Positions 23,582-32,961 of a stretch of 64,000 nt of DNA are shown in pieces. This DNA is from UBA4615 sp044368415 (lineage in GTDB: Bacteria; Pseudomonadota; Gammaproteobacteria; Burkholderiales; Burkholderiaceae_E): positions 69,005 through 133,004 of the forward strand of contig JBIPLJ010000003.1 in assembly GCA_044368415.1 (NCBI GenBank), read 5' to 3'. The translations under genes were made by a program, and so were the position numbers. The notes below the pieces were generated by a model. It saw only the letters and a program-made list of their open reading frames with translations, had not been told where the DNA came from and searched no databases. Every line of letters begins with the position of its first letter. Within the stretch, counting starts at the first letter, position 1.

Positions 23582-23801
23582 GGAGCGATGGGGCCCGGTG
23601 TATCCGGACGGGGCCCGGATCGGCGATGCAACTCGAGTATCGCGCGGCTGAGCGGCTCGGGAAGCAGTGTACCGCCGGGCCCGCCGCGCCGGCCGACGGC
23701 CGGCACGTTCCGTTGCAAGGCGATCGCAGCCCCGCGGGTATCATCCGCCCCGCGTCCGCGCCCGCGCCACGCCCCCGCCACGAACCACCCTCCACCCGAC
23801 C

Positions 23802-24884
23802 GTGTCCGCCCCAGAACCGACGCTGCGCCTGTCGGACTTCGACTACGCGCTCCCGCCCGAGCTGATCGCCCAGCATCCACCCGTGGTCCGCACCGCGTCG
23901 CGCATGCTGCGTGTGCGGCCGGGCGAGGGCAAGGGCGCGCCGCAGCTCGAGGACCTCGGCGTCGTCGACCTTCCGACGCTGCTCGATCCGGGCGACCTGC
24001 TGGTGTTCAACGACACCCGCGTGGTCCGCGCCCGGCTGTTCGGGCACAAGGCGAGCGGCGGGCGCATCGAGCTTCTGGTCGAGCGGATCGACGGCGAGCA
24101 CGAGGCGGTCGCGATGGTCCGTGCGAGCAAGCCGCCGCAGCCGGGCGGACGCCTCGAGCTCGACGGCGGCGCCACCGCGACGGTCCGATCGCGCGACGGC
24201 GCGTTCTACCGCCTCGTCTTCGACGAGCCGGTGCTCGGGCTGCTCGAGCGTGCAGGCTCGCTGCCGCTGCCGCCCTACATCGGCCACGCACCCAACGCAG
24301 AGGACGAGAACCGCTACCAGACGGTCTACGCCAAGCACCCGGGCGCGGTGGCCGCACCGACCGCCGGCCTGCACTTCGACGACACGCTCTTCGCCGCGCT
24401 CGAGGCGCGCGGCGTGGCCCGGGCCTTTGTCACGCTGCACGTCGGCGCGGGCACCTTCCTGCCAGTGCGCGACGACGACCCGGCGCGGCATGTGATGCAT
24501 TCCGAGCGCTACCACGTGCCCGAGGCGACGGTCGCCGCGATCGACGCGGCCCGCGCGCGCGGCGCCCGGGTGGTCGCGGTCGGCACGACCTCGATGCGCA
24601 CACTCGAGTCGGCGGCCGGGCCCGACGCTCGGATCGCGGCCGGCTGGGGCGAGACCGCCCTCTTCATCCGGCCCGGCTTCGCGTTTTGTGTCGTCGACGC
24701 CCTGCTCACCAACTTCCACCTGCCGAAGTCGACGCTGATGATGCTGGTGTCGGCCTTCGCAGGCACCGATGCGATCCGCGCGGCCTACGCACACGCCGTC
24801 GCACGGCGCTACCGATTCTTCAGCTACGGCGACGCCATGCTCCTGGAACCCGACCACCACGACCGACCGGAACGGCCCCGATGA
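23802..24884 (+). CDS. queA: S-adenosylmethionine:tRNA ribosyltransferase-isomerase
   Basis: Converts preQ1-modified tRNA to epoxyqueuosine using SAM as ribosyl donor, the step after Tgt. The 360-residue protein shows the family's LSDFDYALPPELIAQHP start, LLVFNDTRVVRARL, PLPPYIGHAPN..DENRYQTVYAKHPGAVAAPTAGLHF in order, LHVGAGTFLPV, and LLTNFHLPKSTLMMLVSAFAG. GTG 23802 is chosen as start because the conserved sequence begins there; the frame runs upstream through arginine-rich noise. It overlaps tgt by ATGA. Confidence 0.95.
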   Translation: MSAPEPTLRLSDFDYALPPELIAQHPPVVRTASRMLRVRPGEGKGAPQLEDLGVVDLPTLLDPGDLLVFNDTRVVRARLFGHKASGGRIELLVERIDGEHEAVAMVRASKPPQPGGRLELDGGATATVRSRDGAFYRLVFDEPVLGLLERAGSLPLPPYIGHAPNAEDENRYQTVYAKHPGAVAAPTAGLHFDDTLFAALEARGVARAFVTLHVGAGTFLPVRDDDPARHVMHSERYHVPEATVAAIDAARARGARVVAVGTTSMRTLESAAGPDARIAAGWGETALFIRPGFAFCVVDALLTNFHLPKSTLMMLVSAFAGTDAIRAAYAHAVARRYRFFSYGDAMLLEPDHHDRPERPR

Positions 24885-26008
24885 AGTTCGACCTCCTGGG
24901 CACCGACGGACGCGCGCGGCGCGGTGCGCTCACACTCGCCCACGGCACCGTGCAGACACCGATCTTCATGCCCGTGGGCACCTACGGGGCGGTCAAGACC
25001 ATGGCCCCGCGCGAGCTCGACGAGGTCGGCGCGCAGATCATCCTGGGCAACACCTTCCACCTGTGGCTGCGCCCGGGTACCGAGGTGTTCGACACGCTCG
25101 GCGGCCTGCACGGCTTTAACGGCTGGACCAAGCCCATCCTCACCGACTCCGGCGGCTTTCAGGTCTGGAGCCTGGGGAAGATGCGCACGATCTCCGAGGA
25201 GGGCGCGCGCTTCGCCTCGCCCATCAACGGCGACCGGCTGATGCTCACGCCCGAGACGTCGATGCGCATCCAGCGCTCGCTGAACTCCGACGTCGTGATG
25301 ATCTTCGACGAATGTACGCCGTACGAGATCGACGGGCGCCCGGCCACGATCGACGAGGCCGCCGCGTCGATGCGGCTGTCGCTGCGCTGGGCGCGCCGCT
25401 CGCGCGACGCCTTCGACCAGCAGGAGAACCCGAACGCGCTGTTCGGCATCGTGCAGGGCGGGATGTTCGAGTCGCTGCGCGACGAGTCCCTCGCCGGGCT
25501 GGTCGACATCGGCTTTCATGGTTACGCGATCGGGGGACTGTCGGTCGGCGAGCCCAAGGAAGACATGATGCGAGTGCTCGACCACATCGGCGCCCGCCTG
25601 CCGGCTGGTGCGCCACGCTACCTGATGGGCGTGGGCACGCCCGAGGACCTGGTCGCCGGCGTGTCGATGGGCGTCGACATGTTCGACTGCGTGATGCCGA
25701 CCCGCAACGCGCGCAACGGGTGGCTGTTCACCCGCTATGGCGACGTCAAGATCCGCAACGCCAAGCACCGCGCGGACCCCCGCCCGGTCGATGCGAGCTG
25801 CGCCTGCCACACCTGCCGGACCTTCTCGCGCGCCTACCTGCACCACCTGAACCGCGTCGACGAGATCCTCGGCGCGCACCTGTCGACGATCCACAACCTG
25901 CACTACTACCTCGACCTGATGCGCGGCATGCGCGAGGCGATCGAGGCGCGTCGCTTCGACGCCTGGCGCGCGGCCTTCGCGGCCGATCGCGCCCGAGGCC
26001 CCGACTGA
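24881..26008 (+). CDS. tgt: Queuine tRNA-ribosyltransferase (tRNA-guanine transglycosylase)
   Basis: Exchanges guanine-34 for preQ1 in tRNAs with GUN anticodons. Signature elements: PIFMPVGTYGAVKTM, ILTDSGGFQVWSLGKM (catalytic Asp region), GIVQGG, VDMFDCVMPTRNARNG (nucleophile Asp), and the zinc site CACHTCRTFSRAYLHHL. At 375 residues it has the usual length. The ATG overlaps the queA stop, so the two are coupled, and yajC-secD-secF follow, the standard proteobacterial order. Confidence 0.97.
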   Translation: MKFDLLGTDGRARRGALTLAHGTVQTPIFMPVGTYGAVKTMAPRELDEVGAQIILGNTFHLWLRPGTEVFDTLGGLHGFNGWTKPILTDSGGFQVWSLGKMRTISEEGARFASPINGDRLMLTPETSMRIQRSLNSDVVMIFDECTPYEIDGRPATIDEAAASMRLSLRWARRSRDAFDQQENPNALFGIVQGGMFESLRDESLAGLVDIGFHGYAIGGLSVGEPKEDMMRVLDHIGARLPAGAPRYLMGVGTPEDLVAGVSMGVDMFDCVMPTRNARNGWLFTRYGDVKIRNAKHRADPRPVDASCACHTCRTFSRAYLHHLNRVDEILGAHLSTIHNLHYYLDLMRGMREAIEARRFDAWRAAFAADRARGPD

Positions 26009-26056
26009 TACAATCGCGGGCTGAGCATAACCCCCGACAAAACAAGGATATAGACC

Positions 26057-26389
26057 GTGTTCATCTCGAATGCCTGGGCCCAGACGGCCGGTGGCGCTGA
26101 ACAGCAGCTGCTCGGCTTCCTGCCGATCATCCTGATGTTCGTCGTGCTCTATTTCCTGATGATCCGTCCGCAGATGAAGCGCGCGAAGGAGCATAAGCAG
26201 ATGCTCGAGGCGCTCTCCAAGGGCGACGAGGTAGTGACCGCCGGCGGCATCGTCGGCAAGGTCGCCAAGGTCGGCGACGGCTACGTCACGATCGAGGTCG
26301 GCACGCGCGGCGACCAGGCGATCGAGATGCAGATGCAGAAGTCGGCGATCCAGACCCTCCTGCCCAAGGGCACGATCAAGGCGATCTGA
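26057..26389 (+). CDS. yajC: Preprotein translocase subunit YajC
   Basis: Small membrane partner of SecDF. One N-terminal helix (LLGFLPIILMFVVLYFLMI, about 18-36) is followed by RPQMKRAKEHKQMLEALSKGDEVVTAGGIVGKV, the YajC signature. 110 residues. The start is GTG 26057 preceded by AAGGA. A TACAAT hexamer at 26009-26014 could serve as a -10 box, so yajC-secD-secF may have their own promoter in addition to read-through from queA-tgt. Confidence 0.95.
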   Translation: MFISNAWAQTAGGAEQQLLGFLPIILMFVVLYFLMIRPQMKRAKEHKQMLEALSKGDEVVTAGGIVGKVAKVGDGYVTIEVGTRGDQAIEMQMQKSAIQTLLPKGTIKAI

Positions 26390-26468
26390 GCCGGCCCGCG
26401 CGCCGCACCCGCGAGCCCGTGCTACCCAGCCCGCCCCGCAGCCAACCTGTCCGAGTGAAGGCCCGAGC

Positions 26469-28328
26469 GTGAACCGCTATCCGATCTGGAAGTACGTCGT
26501 CATCGCGGTCGCCATCGCGTTCGGCCTGATCTACACGCTGCCCAACTTCTTCGGCGAGTCGCCGGCGGTGCAGGTCTCGAGCGCCAAGGCCACGGTCAAG
26601 GTCGACACGGCGGTGCTCGGGCGCATCGAGCAGGCGCTCTCGGCGGCGAAGATCGAGCAGACCGGACTACAGCTCGAGGGCAGCTCGATCCGGGTCCGGC
26701 TCAAGGACACCGACACGCAGCTCAAGGCCAAGGACGTGCTCGCGCGCGCGCTCAACCCCGACGCGGCCGATCCGGTCTACGTGGTTGCGCTCAACCTGCT
26801 GTCGGCCTCGCCGCAGTGGCTGACCTCGATGGGCGCGCTGCCCATGTACCTCGGCCTGGACTTGCGCGGCGGCGTGCACTTCCTGCTCCAGGTCGACATG
26901 AAGGCGGCACTCGCCAAGCGCGTGGATGCCACCGTCGGCGAGGTCCGCGGGTTACTGCGCGAGAAGAACGTCCGCCATGCCGGGATCGTGCGCAACGGCA
27001 GCACGGTCGAGGTGCGATTCCGCGAGGCCGCAGCGCTCGAGCGCGCCCGCACCGTGATCACCGACGCCAACGCCGACCTGCAGACCGTCGAGGGCGCGGC
27101 CGAGGGCGGTGAGCGTCGCCTGGTCGTCACCCTCAAGCCCACGGCCGAGCGCACGCTGCTCGACAATTCGGTCACGCAGAACATCACCACGCTGAACAAC
27201 CGGATCAACGAGTTGGGCGTGTCCGAGCCGGTGATCGCCCGCCAGGGCGCCGACCGCATCGTTGTGCAGCTGCCCGGCGTGCAGGACACGGCGCGCGCCA
27301 AGGACATCCTCGGACGTACCGCCACGCTCGAGGCGCGGCTGGTCGATCTGTCGGCCGAGGGCCAGTCAGCAATCGTCTCCCAGGGCGCCGTGCCCTTCGG
27401 CTCGGAGCTCTTCCGCCAGGGCCGCGGCGCGCCGGTCGTGCTGAAGAAGGAGCCGATCTTCACCGGCGAGCAGCTGACCTCGGCCGCCGCCACCTTCGAC
27501 GAGAACCAGCGCGCAGCGGTCGCGATCTCGCTGAACGACGCGGCGGGCCGGCGCCTGCGTGAGGTCTCGCGCGAGAACATCAAGAAGCCGATGGCGGTGG
27601 TGCTGTTCGAGCGCGGCCGCGGCGAGGTGCTGACAGTCGCCACCATCCAGTCCGAGCTCGGCTCGCGCTTCCAGATTACTGGCATGGACTCGCCGCAGGC
27701 CTCGAACGACCTCGCACTGCTGCTGCGCGCGGGCGCGCTGGCCGCGCCGATGGAGATCATCGAGGAGCGCACCATTGGCCCGTCGCTCGGCGCCGACAAC
27801 ATCCGCCAGGGCTTCACCTCGACGCTGTACGGCTTCATCGCGATCGCCGCGTTCATGGTCGTCTACTACCTGCTGATGGGCGTGATCTCGACGGTGGCGC
27901 TGGCAGTGAACCTGCTGCTGCTGATCGCGCTGCTGTCGCTGCTGCAGGCCACACTGACGCTGCCGGGTATCGCTGCGATCGCGCTCACGCTCGGCATGGC
28001 AATCGACGCAAACGTGCTGATCAACGAGCGCATCCGCGAGGAACTGCGCAATGGCGCGACCCCCCAGGCCGCGATCGCGACGGGTTACGAGCGTGCCTTC
28101 GGCACAATCCTCGACTCCAACATCACCACGCTCATCGCCGGCATCGCACTGCTCGCCTTCGGTTCGGGCGCGGTGCGCGGCTTCGCGGTGGTCCACTGCC
28201 TGGGCATTCTGACCTCGATGTTCTCGGCGGTCGTGGTGTCGCGCGGCATGGTCAACCTCTGGTACGGACGGCGCAAGAAACTGTCCTCGATCTCGATCGG
28301 CCAGATCTGGAAGCCGAACGGAGCCTGA
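26469..28328 (+). CDS. secD: Protein translocase subunit SecD
   Basis: Proton-motive-force-driven component that helps release exported proteins on the periplasmic side. N-terminal helix at about 8-27, then a large periplasmic P1 domain with LGLDLRGGVHFLLQVD, and five C-terminal helices beginning about residue 450 containing GMAIDANVLINERIREELRNG and the LIAGIALLAFGSGAVRGFA segment. Length 619 is typical for betaproteobacteria. GTG start at 26469 with an AAGG about 12 bases upstream. secF follows after 3 bp. Confidence 0.96.
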   Translation: MNRYPIWKYVVIAVAIAFGLIYTLPNFFGESPAVQVSSAKATVKVDTAVLGRIEQALSAAKIEQTGLQLEGSSIRVRLKDTDTQLKAKDVLARALNPDAADPVYVVALNLLSASPQWLTSMGALPMYLGLDLRGGVHFLLQVDMKAALAKRVDATVGEVRGLLREKNVRHAGIVRNGSTVEVRFREAAALERARTVITDANADLQTVEGAAEGGERRLVVTLKPTAERTLLDNSVTQNITTLNNRINELGVSEPVIARQGADRIVVQLPGVQDTARAKDILGRTATLEARLVDLSAEGQSAIVSQGAVPFGSELFRQGRGAPVVLKKEPIFTGEQLTSAAATFDENQRAAVAISLNDAAGRRLREVSRENIKKPMAVVLFERGRGEVLTVATIQSELGSRFQITGMDSPQASNDLALLLRAGALAAPMEIIEERTIGPSLGADNIRQGFTSTLYGFIAIAAFMVVYYLLMGVISTVALAVNLLLLIALLSLLQATLTLPGIAAIALTLGMAIDANVLINERIREELRNGATPQAAIATGYERAFGTILDSNITTLIAGIALLAFGSGAVRGFAVVHCLGILTSMFSAVVVSRGMVNLWYGRRKKLSSISIGQIWKPNGA

Positions 28329-28331
28329 CCC

Positions 28332-29270
28332 ATGGAATTTTTCCGCATCAAGGGCGACATCCCGTTCATGCGCCACGCGCTGGTGCTGAACGTGATTTCA
28401 GTGGCGCTGTTCATCGCAGCCGTCGCCTTCCTCGCGATCCGCGGCCTGCACTTTTCCATCGAGTTCACCGGCGGCACGGTGATGGAGGTCGCCTATCCTC
28501 AGGCGGCCGACCTGACGAAGATCCGCGAGACGGTCGGCGGCCTGAAGTTCGACGAGGTGCAGGTACAGAACTTCGGCACCTCGCGCGACGTGATGATCCG
28601 GCTGTCGATCGCCAAGGGCACGACCTCCGCCCAGCAGAGCGAGACCGTGATGACCGCGCTCAAGGCGGTGGATCCGTCGGTGGAGCTGCGCCGCGTGGAG
28701 TTCGTCGGGCCGCAGGTCGGCCGCGAGCTCGCCACCGACGGCGCGCTCGCGCTGCTGATGGTGATCGTCGGCATCATGATCTACCTGGCCTTCCGCTTCG
28801 AGTGGAAGTTCTCGGTCGCCGCGATCATCGCCAACCTGCACGACGTGATCATCATCCTGGGCTTCTTCGCCGCTTTCCAGTGGGAGTTCTCGCTCTCGGT
28901 GCTGGCGGCGGTGCTGGCGGTGCTTGGCTATTCGGTCAACGAGTCGGTCGTCATCTTCGACCGGATCCGTGAGACCTTCCGCGGCAACCGCAAGATGGAC
29001 ACGGTACAGGTCATCGACCACGCGATCACCTCCACCATCTCGCGCACCATGATCACCCACGGCTCGACGCTGATGATGGTGCTGGCGATGCTGTTCTTCG
29101 GCGGCCCGACGCTGCACTACTTCGCGCTGGCGCTTGCGATCGGCATCTGCTTCGGCATCTATTCATCGGTCTTCGTCGCCGCCGCCATCGCGATGTGGCT
29201 GGGCGTCAAGCGCGAGGACCTGATCAAGCCGATCAAGAAAAAAGAAGGCGCCGAGGCCGAGCTTCCTTGA
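28332..29270 (+). CDS. secF: Protein translocase subunit SecF
   Basis: SecD partner, 312 residues. Helix 1 (about 16-35), then FSIEFTGGTVMEV in the small periplasmic domain, the VGPQVGRELATDGALALLMVIVGIMIYLAFRFEW region, and GYSVNESVVIFDRIRETFRG with the later TISRTMITHGSTLMMVLAMLFFGG. All are SecF hallmarks. A lysine/glutamate-rich tail (KPIKKKEGAEAE) ends the protein. Start ATG 28332, 3 bp after secD. Confidence 0.96.
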   Translation: MEFFRIKGDIPFMRHALVLNVISVALFIAAVAFLAIRGLHFSIEFTGGTVMEVAYPQAADLTKIRETVGGLKFDEVQVQNFGTSRDVMIRLSIAKGTTSAQQSETVMTALKAVDPSVELRRVEFVGPQVGRELATDGALALLMVIVGIMIYLAFRFEWKFSVAAIIANLHDVIIILGFFAAFQWEFSLSVLAAVLAVLGYSVNESVVIFDRIRETFRGNRKMDTVQVIDHAITSTISRTMITHGSTLMMVLAMLFFGGPTLHYFALALAIGICFGIYSSVFVAAAIAMWLGVKREDLIKPIKKKEGAEAELP

Positions 29271-29284
29271 GAAGCGGCGCCGCG

Positions 29285-29578
29285 ATGTCCGATTCCCCCG
29301 TCCCGATCGAGGTCCGACACTTGCCCGAGGCGAACCGCTTCGAGGCCATGGTCGACGGCCGTTCATGCCACCTCGATTACCTGATCGACGGCAGTACCCT
29401 GCGCATCCACCACACCGAAGTGCCCTCCGCGCTCGAGGGCCGAGGGATCGCCGCGGCCTTGACCCGGGCGGCGATCGACCATGCGCGGGCGAACGGCCTG
29501 CGGGTGCAACCGCTGTGCGGCTACGCGCGGGCGTGGTTGCGCCGTCACCCCGAGCACGCGGACCTGGTCGCACGCTGA
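29285..29578 (+). CDS. Small GNAT-type N-acetyltransferase (YidJ/NATD1-like)
   Basis: 97 residues. The pattern NRFEAMVDGRSCHLDYLIDGSTLRIHHTEVPSALEGRGIAAALTRAAIDHARANGLRVQPLCGYARAWLRRHPE is that of the compact GCN5-related (NATD1/YidJ) family; EGRGIAAAL is the acetyl-CoA loop (described here by its core). The acceptor substrate is not known for the family. It starts 14 bp after secF and may be the last gene of that transcript. Confidence 0.85.
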   Translation: MSDSPVPIEVRHLPEANRFEAMVDGRSCHLDYLIDGSTLRIHHTEVPSALEGRGIAAALTRAAIDHARANGLRVQPLCGYARAWLRRHPEHADLVAR

Positions 29579-29688
29579 CGCGCGTCGGCGCGCCTTTGCG
29601 GGCCCCGGACCCCGACGGGCGCTGCCGCCCCGTAGAATCGGGGCGATGCGGCCCGTTCCGGCGCTGCACCCTCGCCCGCCCGACTCCG

Positions 29689-30354
29689 ATGCCGACCACC
29701 GCCACGCACCGCATCCGCGTCTGGGACCTGCCGACGCGGCTGTTCCATTGGAGCCTCGCGGCGCTGATCATCGTGTCCTTCGTGACCGTCAAGCTCGGCG
29801 GCAACCTGATGGTCTGGCACGAGCGCAGCGGCTACGCGATCCTGACGCTGCTGCTGTTCCGGCTCGCCTGGGGCGTTGCCGGCGGGCACTATGCGCGCTT
29901 CGCGGCCTTTGTGCGCGGGCCAGGGACGGTGCTCGCCTACCTGCGCGGGGCGGGCGGCGCGGTGCACGCGCCCGGCCACAACCCGCTGGGCGCGCTGTCG
30001 GTGCTCGGGCTGCTCGCGGTGGTCGGATTCCAGGCCGCCTCGGGGCTGTTCACCAACGACGACATCGCCTTCGAGGGACCGCTGTCGGTGAAGGTCAGCG
30101 GCGCGACCGCGAGCCTCCTGACCACGCTGCACCGCTGGAACGAGAAGACGATCATCGCGCTGGTCGCGCTGCACTTGGCCGCGATTCTGTACTACCGCTT
30201 CGGCAAGCGCCGCGACCTGGTCGGGCCGATGGTCTCGGGCGACGCCGAGTTCCCCGATAACTGGCCGGCGAGCCGGGACGACACGATGCTGCGGCTGCGT
30301 GCGCTGGTGATCGCGGCAGCGTGCGCTGGTGTGGTGACCTGGATCGTGCGCTGA
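29689..30354 (+). CDS. Cytochrome b561-type membrane cytochrome
   Basis: 221 residues with four main helices in the N-terminal 180 and one at the C-terminus. Heme ligand candidates are H20 (TRLFHW), H44 (MVWHERSG), and the pair in LHRWNEK and VALHLAA. The order and spacing fit the bacterial cytochrome b561 / Ni-Fe hydrogenase b-type family that passes electrons between the quinone pool and c-type cytochromes. Its neighbour, convergent across a MarR gene, is cytochrome c'; b561 and c' genes often sit together, so c' may be the partner. The ATG at 29689 has no strong ribosome site. Confidence 0.85.
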   Translation: MPTTATHRIRVWDLPTRLFHWSLAALIIVSFVTVKLGGNLMVWHERSGYAILTLLLFRLAWGVAGGHYARFAAFVRGPGTVLAYLRGAGGAVHAPGHNPLGALSVLGLLAVVGFQAASGLFTNDDIAFEGPLSVKVSGATASLLTTLHRWNEKTIIALVALHLAAILYYRFGKRRDLVGPMVSGDAEFPDNWPASRDDTMLRLRALVIAAACAGVVTWIVR

Positions 30355-30369
30355 CGCGGCGCCCTCTGA

Positions 30370-30831
30370 TCAGTCGGGCTGCGGCGTGCGGCGTGGCCGG
30401 CGCGCCGCGGCCACGAAGCCGTCGCGCATCCGCAGCAGGTGCGCGTCGAGCGCCTCGAAGTCCTGCGCCACGTAGCCGCGGAACGCTCGCCGGCAGTAGG
30501 CCACGTGCGGGCCGAAGACGCGCAAAAACTCCGCATCGCCCGCCGGCGTGAGCCGCACGATCACGCTGCGCCGGTCCTCGGGCACCACTACGCGCTCGAC
30601 GAAGCCGCGCTCCACCAGCCGGTCGACGACGCCGGTCAGCGTGCCCTTGGTGATGAGCGTGTGCTGGCCGAGCGCCTTGGTCGACATGCCGGGCGTGTTG
30701 CCCAGCGTCGCGATCACGTCGAACTGCGCGGGCGTCAGCCCGAGCTCTCGCACATGACGGCCCGACAGGCGCTCGAAGGCCTGGAAGGTCTCGGACAACA
30801 ACCGAAGGGACCGCTGGTACCGCTCGCCCAT
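30370..30831 (-). CDS. MarR-family transcriptional regulator
   Basis: 153 residues with the MarR winged helix: LTPAQFDVIATLGNTPGMSTKALGQHTLITKGTLTGVVDRLVERGFVER followed by the wing VVVPEDRRSVIVRLT. It lies 23 bp downstream of the cytochrome c' gene on the same strand, so probably in its operon. An imperfect 23-bp palindrome upstream of cytochrome c' (31359-31381) is a candidate operator. The ligand is unknown; an oxidative or nitrosative signal would suit the neighbours but that is inference. Confidence 0.87.
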   Translation of the reverse strand: MGERYQRSLRLLSETFQAFERLSGRHVRELGLTPAQFDVIATLGNTPGMSTKALGQHTLITKGTLTGVVDRLVERGFVERVVVPEDRRSVIVRLTPAGDAEFLRVFGPHVAYCRRAFRGYVAQDFEALDAHLLRMRDGFVAAARRPRRTPQPD

Positions 30832-30854
30832 GCCGTGTCAGACGGCCCCGCGCG

Positions 30855-31301
30855 TCAGTCGCGACGGAAGTCGTCGTGGCAGCCTTTGCAAGTGGCGGCG
30901 GCCGAACCGAACGCGGTCTTGAGCGTGCCCGCATCGCCGGCGGCGGCCGGCAGCTTGGCCGTCTCGGTGACCATCTTGTCGTAGGCGGCCTGGAACTTCG
31001 CGGTGTCCTTCCAGATCTCGGGCTTGGCCCGGGTGTTCAGCCCCGTCTCGGACCCGACCGGGAAGGCGCCGCCCGGCAGCTTCGACAGCGTGGCGACCAG
31101 CGCGGCGTTCTCGCCAGCGATCTTCGCGTCGTAGGGGATGCGCCCGTTCACCATCGCGCCGAGGCGGCCGAAGTGGGTGCCGAGGACCGAGTAGGCGGAC
31201 TGGCGGTACTTGATCGCGTCTTCGGGCTTGGCGAACTGGGCCTGGGCGGCGAAGGGCAGCAGGGCGGCGAGGACTGCCGTAGCGGCGAGGGTGTGATTCA
31301 T
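30855..31301 (-). CDS. Cytochrome c' (class II, c-prime)
   Basis: Periplasmic heme protein of 148 residues that binds NO or CO and protects against nitrosative stress. Signal peptide about 1-21 (FAAQA). The four-helix-bundle sequence carries FGRLGAMVNGRIPYD, and the heme site is at the C-terminus: C138-K-G-C141-H142 in TCKGCHDDFRRD. Length and C-terminal heme position are typical. It is the first gene of a probable cytochrome c'-marR operon; the upstream 187 bp separate it from purB. Confidence 0.92.
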   Translation of the reverse strand: MNHTLAATAVLAALLPFAAQAQFAKPEDAIKYRQSAYSVLGTHFGRLGAMVNGRIPYDAKIAGENAALVATLSKLPGGAFPVGSETGLNTRAKPEIWKDTAKFQAAYDKMVTETAKLPAAAGDAGTLKTAFGSAAATCKGCHDDFRRD

Positions 31302-31358
31302 CGGGTCTCCGTGAGTGACCGGTGGGACGCCCGGCGCCGGTTGAGCCGGACTCAGACG

Positions 31359-31381
31359 GTTCGGACCACAACAGTCCTAAC
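31359..31381 (-). promoter_or_regulatory. Imperfect palindrome upstream of cytochrome c', candidate MarR operator
   Basis: On the minus strand GTTAGGAC and GTCCGAAC form inverted 8-bp arms (seven of eight complementary) around a 7-bp spacer, about 58 bp before the cytochrome c' start. The size suits a dimeric MarR protein, and a marR gene is in the operon. No experimental consensus supports it. Confidence 0.4.
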
Positions 31382-31488
31382 ACGAACGATCATACCAGCG
31401 CTTCGCGCGTCGCGTCGCGTCGCGCTGCATTGAACCGGCTTCGATCCGACACGGTCCGCACGCGGCAGGCCGTGCCGCGGCCGCCTGC

Positions 31489-32892
31489 TCAGACCCGGCG
31501 AGCCAGTTCCGCGGCACGGCCGATGTACGAGGCCGGGGTCAGCGCACGCAGCCGCGCCTTCGCGTCGTCGGGGATGTCCAACCGGTCGACGAACTCGGCC
31601 AGCGCCTCGGCGGTGATGCCCTTGCCGCGGGTCAGTTCCTTGAGCTGCTCGTACGGGTTGGGCACACCGTAGCGCCGCATCACCGTCTGCACCGGCTCGG
31701 CGAGCACCTCCCAGCAGCCGTCGAGGTCCTCGGCCAGCCGCTGCGGGTTGACCTCGAGCTTCTTCAGGCCGCGCAGGCAGGCGTCCCAGGCGAGCAGCGT
31801 GTGGCCGAACGCGTTGCCGACGTTGCGAAGCACCGTGGAGTCGGTCAGGTCGCGCTGCCAGCGCGACACCGGCAGCTTGTCGGCCAGGTGGCGCAGCAGC
31901 GCGTTCGCGATCCCGAGGTTGCCCTCGGAGTTCTCGAAGTCGATCGGGTTGACCTTGTGCGGCATCGTCGACGAGCCGATCTCGCCGGCCCGGGTGCGCT
32001 GCTTGAAGTAGCCCACCGAAATGTAGCCCCACATGTCGCGGTCCAGGTCGACGAGGATGGTGTTGGTCCGCGCGATCGCGTCGAAGAGCTCGGCCATCCA
32101 GTCGTGCGGCTCGATCTGGATCGTCCACGGGTTGAAGGCGAGCCCCAGCGGCCCCTCGACGACGCCGCGCGAGAAGGCCTCCCAGTCGACCTCCGGATAG
32201 GCCGACAGGTGCGCGTTGAAGTTGCCGACCGCGCCGTTCATCTTGGCGGTCGGGCGCACCGCGGCGATCCGCTCGCGGGCGCCCTTGAGCCGGGCCACGA
32301 CGTTGGCGAGCTCCTTGCCGAGCGTGGTCGGCGTCGCCGGCTGGCCGTGGGTGCGCGAGAGCATCGGCAACGCGGCGTGGGCATGCGCCATCGCGCGCAG
32401 CATGTCGACGACCGCGTCGAGCGCCGGCAGCAGCACGGTGTCGCGCGCGGCGGTGTACATCATCGCGTGAGAGGTGTTGTTGATGTCCTCGGACGTGCAG
32501 GCGAAGTGGATGAACTCAGAGGCGCGCTCGAGCTCCGCATCGCCGGCCACGCGCTCCTTCAGGAAGTACTCGACCGCCTTGACGTCGTGGTTGGTGACCG
32601 CCTCGATCGCCTTGACCCGCGCCGCGTCCGCCGAACTGAACCCGGCTGCCACCGCGCGCAGCCGCTCGCGTGCGCCGGGCGAGAAGCGCGGCAGCTCCGG
32701 CAGGCCGAGGTCGGACAGGGCGACCAGCCATTCGACCTCGACGCTTACGCGGTGGCGCACGAAGGCGGCCTCGGACAGCAGCGGCCGCAGCGCGGCCACG
32801 CGGGACGCATAGCGGCCGTCCAGCGGCGACAGCGCGTCGAGTTCGAAGGCGGCGGATGCCGGCGCGGACGGAGGGGGAGGTGTGGCGCTCAT
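31489..32892 (-). CDS. purB: Adenylosuccinate lyase
   Basis: Cleaves SAICAR and adenylosuccinate in purine synthesis. The long helical fold shows LDALSPLDGRYASRV at the N-terminus, FACTSEDINNTSHAMM, SRTHGQPATPTTLGKE (catalytic His) and the fumarase/lyase signature GSSTMPHKVNPIDFENSEGN. Length is 467 residues, matching the long proteobacterial PurB. It is divergent from a GST gene, with 69 bp between them. Confidence 0.96.
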   Translation of the reverse strand: MSATPPPPSAPASAAFELDALSPLDGRYASRVAALRPLLSEAAFVRHRVSVEVEWLVALSDLGLPELPRFSPGARERLRAVAAGFSSADAARVKAIEAVTNHDVKAVEYFLKERVAGDAELERASEFIHFACTSEDINNTSHAMMYTAARDTVLLPALDAVVDMLRAMAHAHAALPMLSRTHGQPATPTTLGKELANVVARLKGARERIAAVRPTAKMNGAVGNFNAHLSAYPEVDWEAFSRGVVEGPLGLAFNPWTIQIEPHDWMAELFDAIARTNTILVDLDRDMWGYISVGYFKQRTRAGEIGSSTMPHKVNPIDFENSEGNLGIANALLRHLADKLPVSRWQRDLTDSTVLRNVGNAFGHTLLAWDACLRGLKKLEVNPQRLAEDLDGCWEVLAEPVQTVMRRYGVPNPYEQLKELTRGKGITAEALAEFVDRLDIPDDAKARLRALTPASYIGRAAELARRV

Positions 32893-32961
32893 GAGGACGC
32901 GATGCTAGCACCCGCACCCGCGTGCGATATAGTGCGCGGCCAGACACTGTCGAGCCATCCA

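Noticed and set aside
22688..26008. A 1106-codon open frame that includes tgt
   Set aside because: Only the last 375 codons match a protein family; the rest runs antisense to the TonB receptor and cruR and through queA in another frame. GC-rich codon bias keeps it open.
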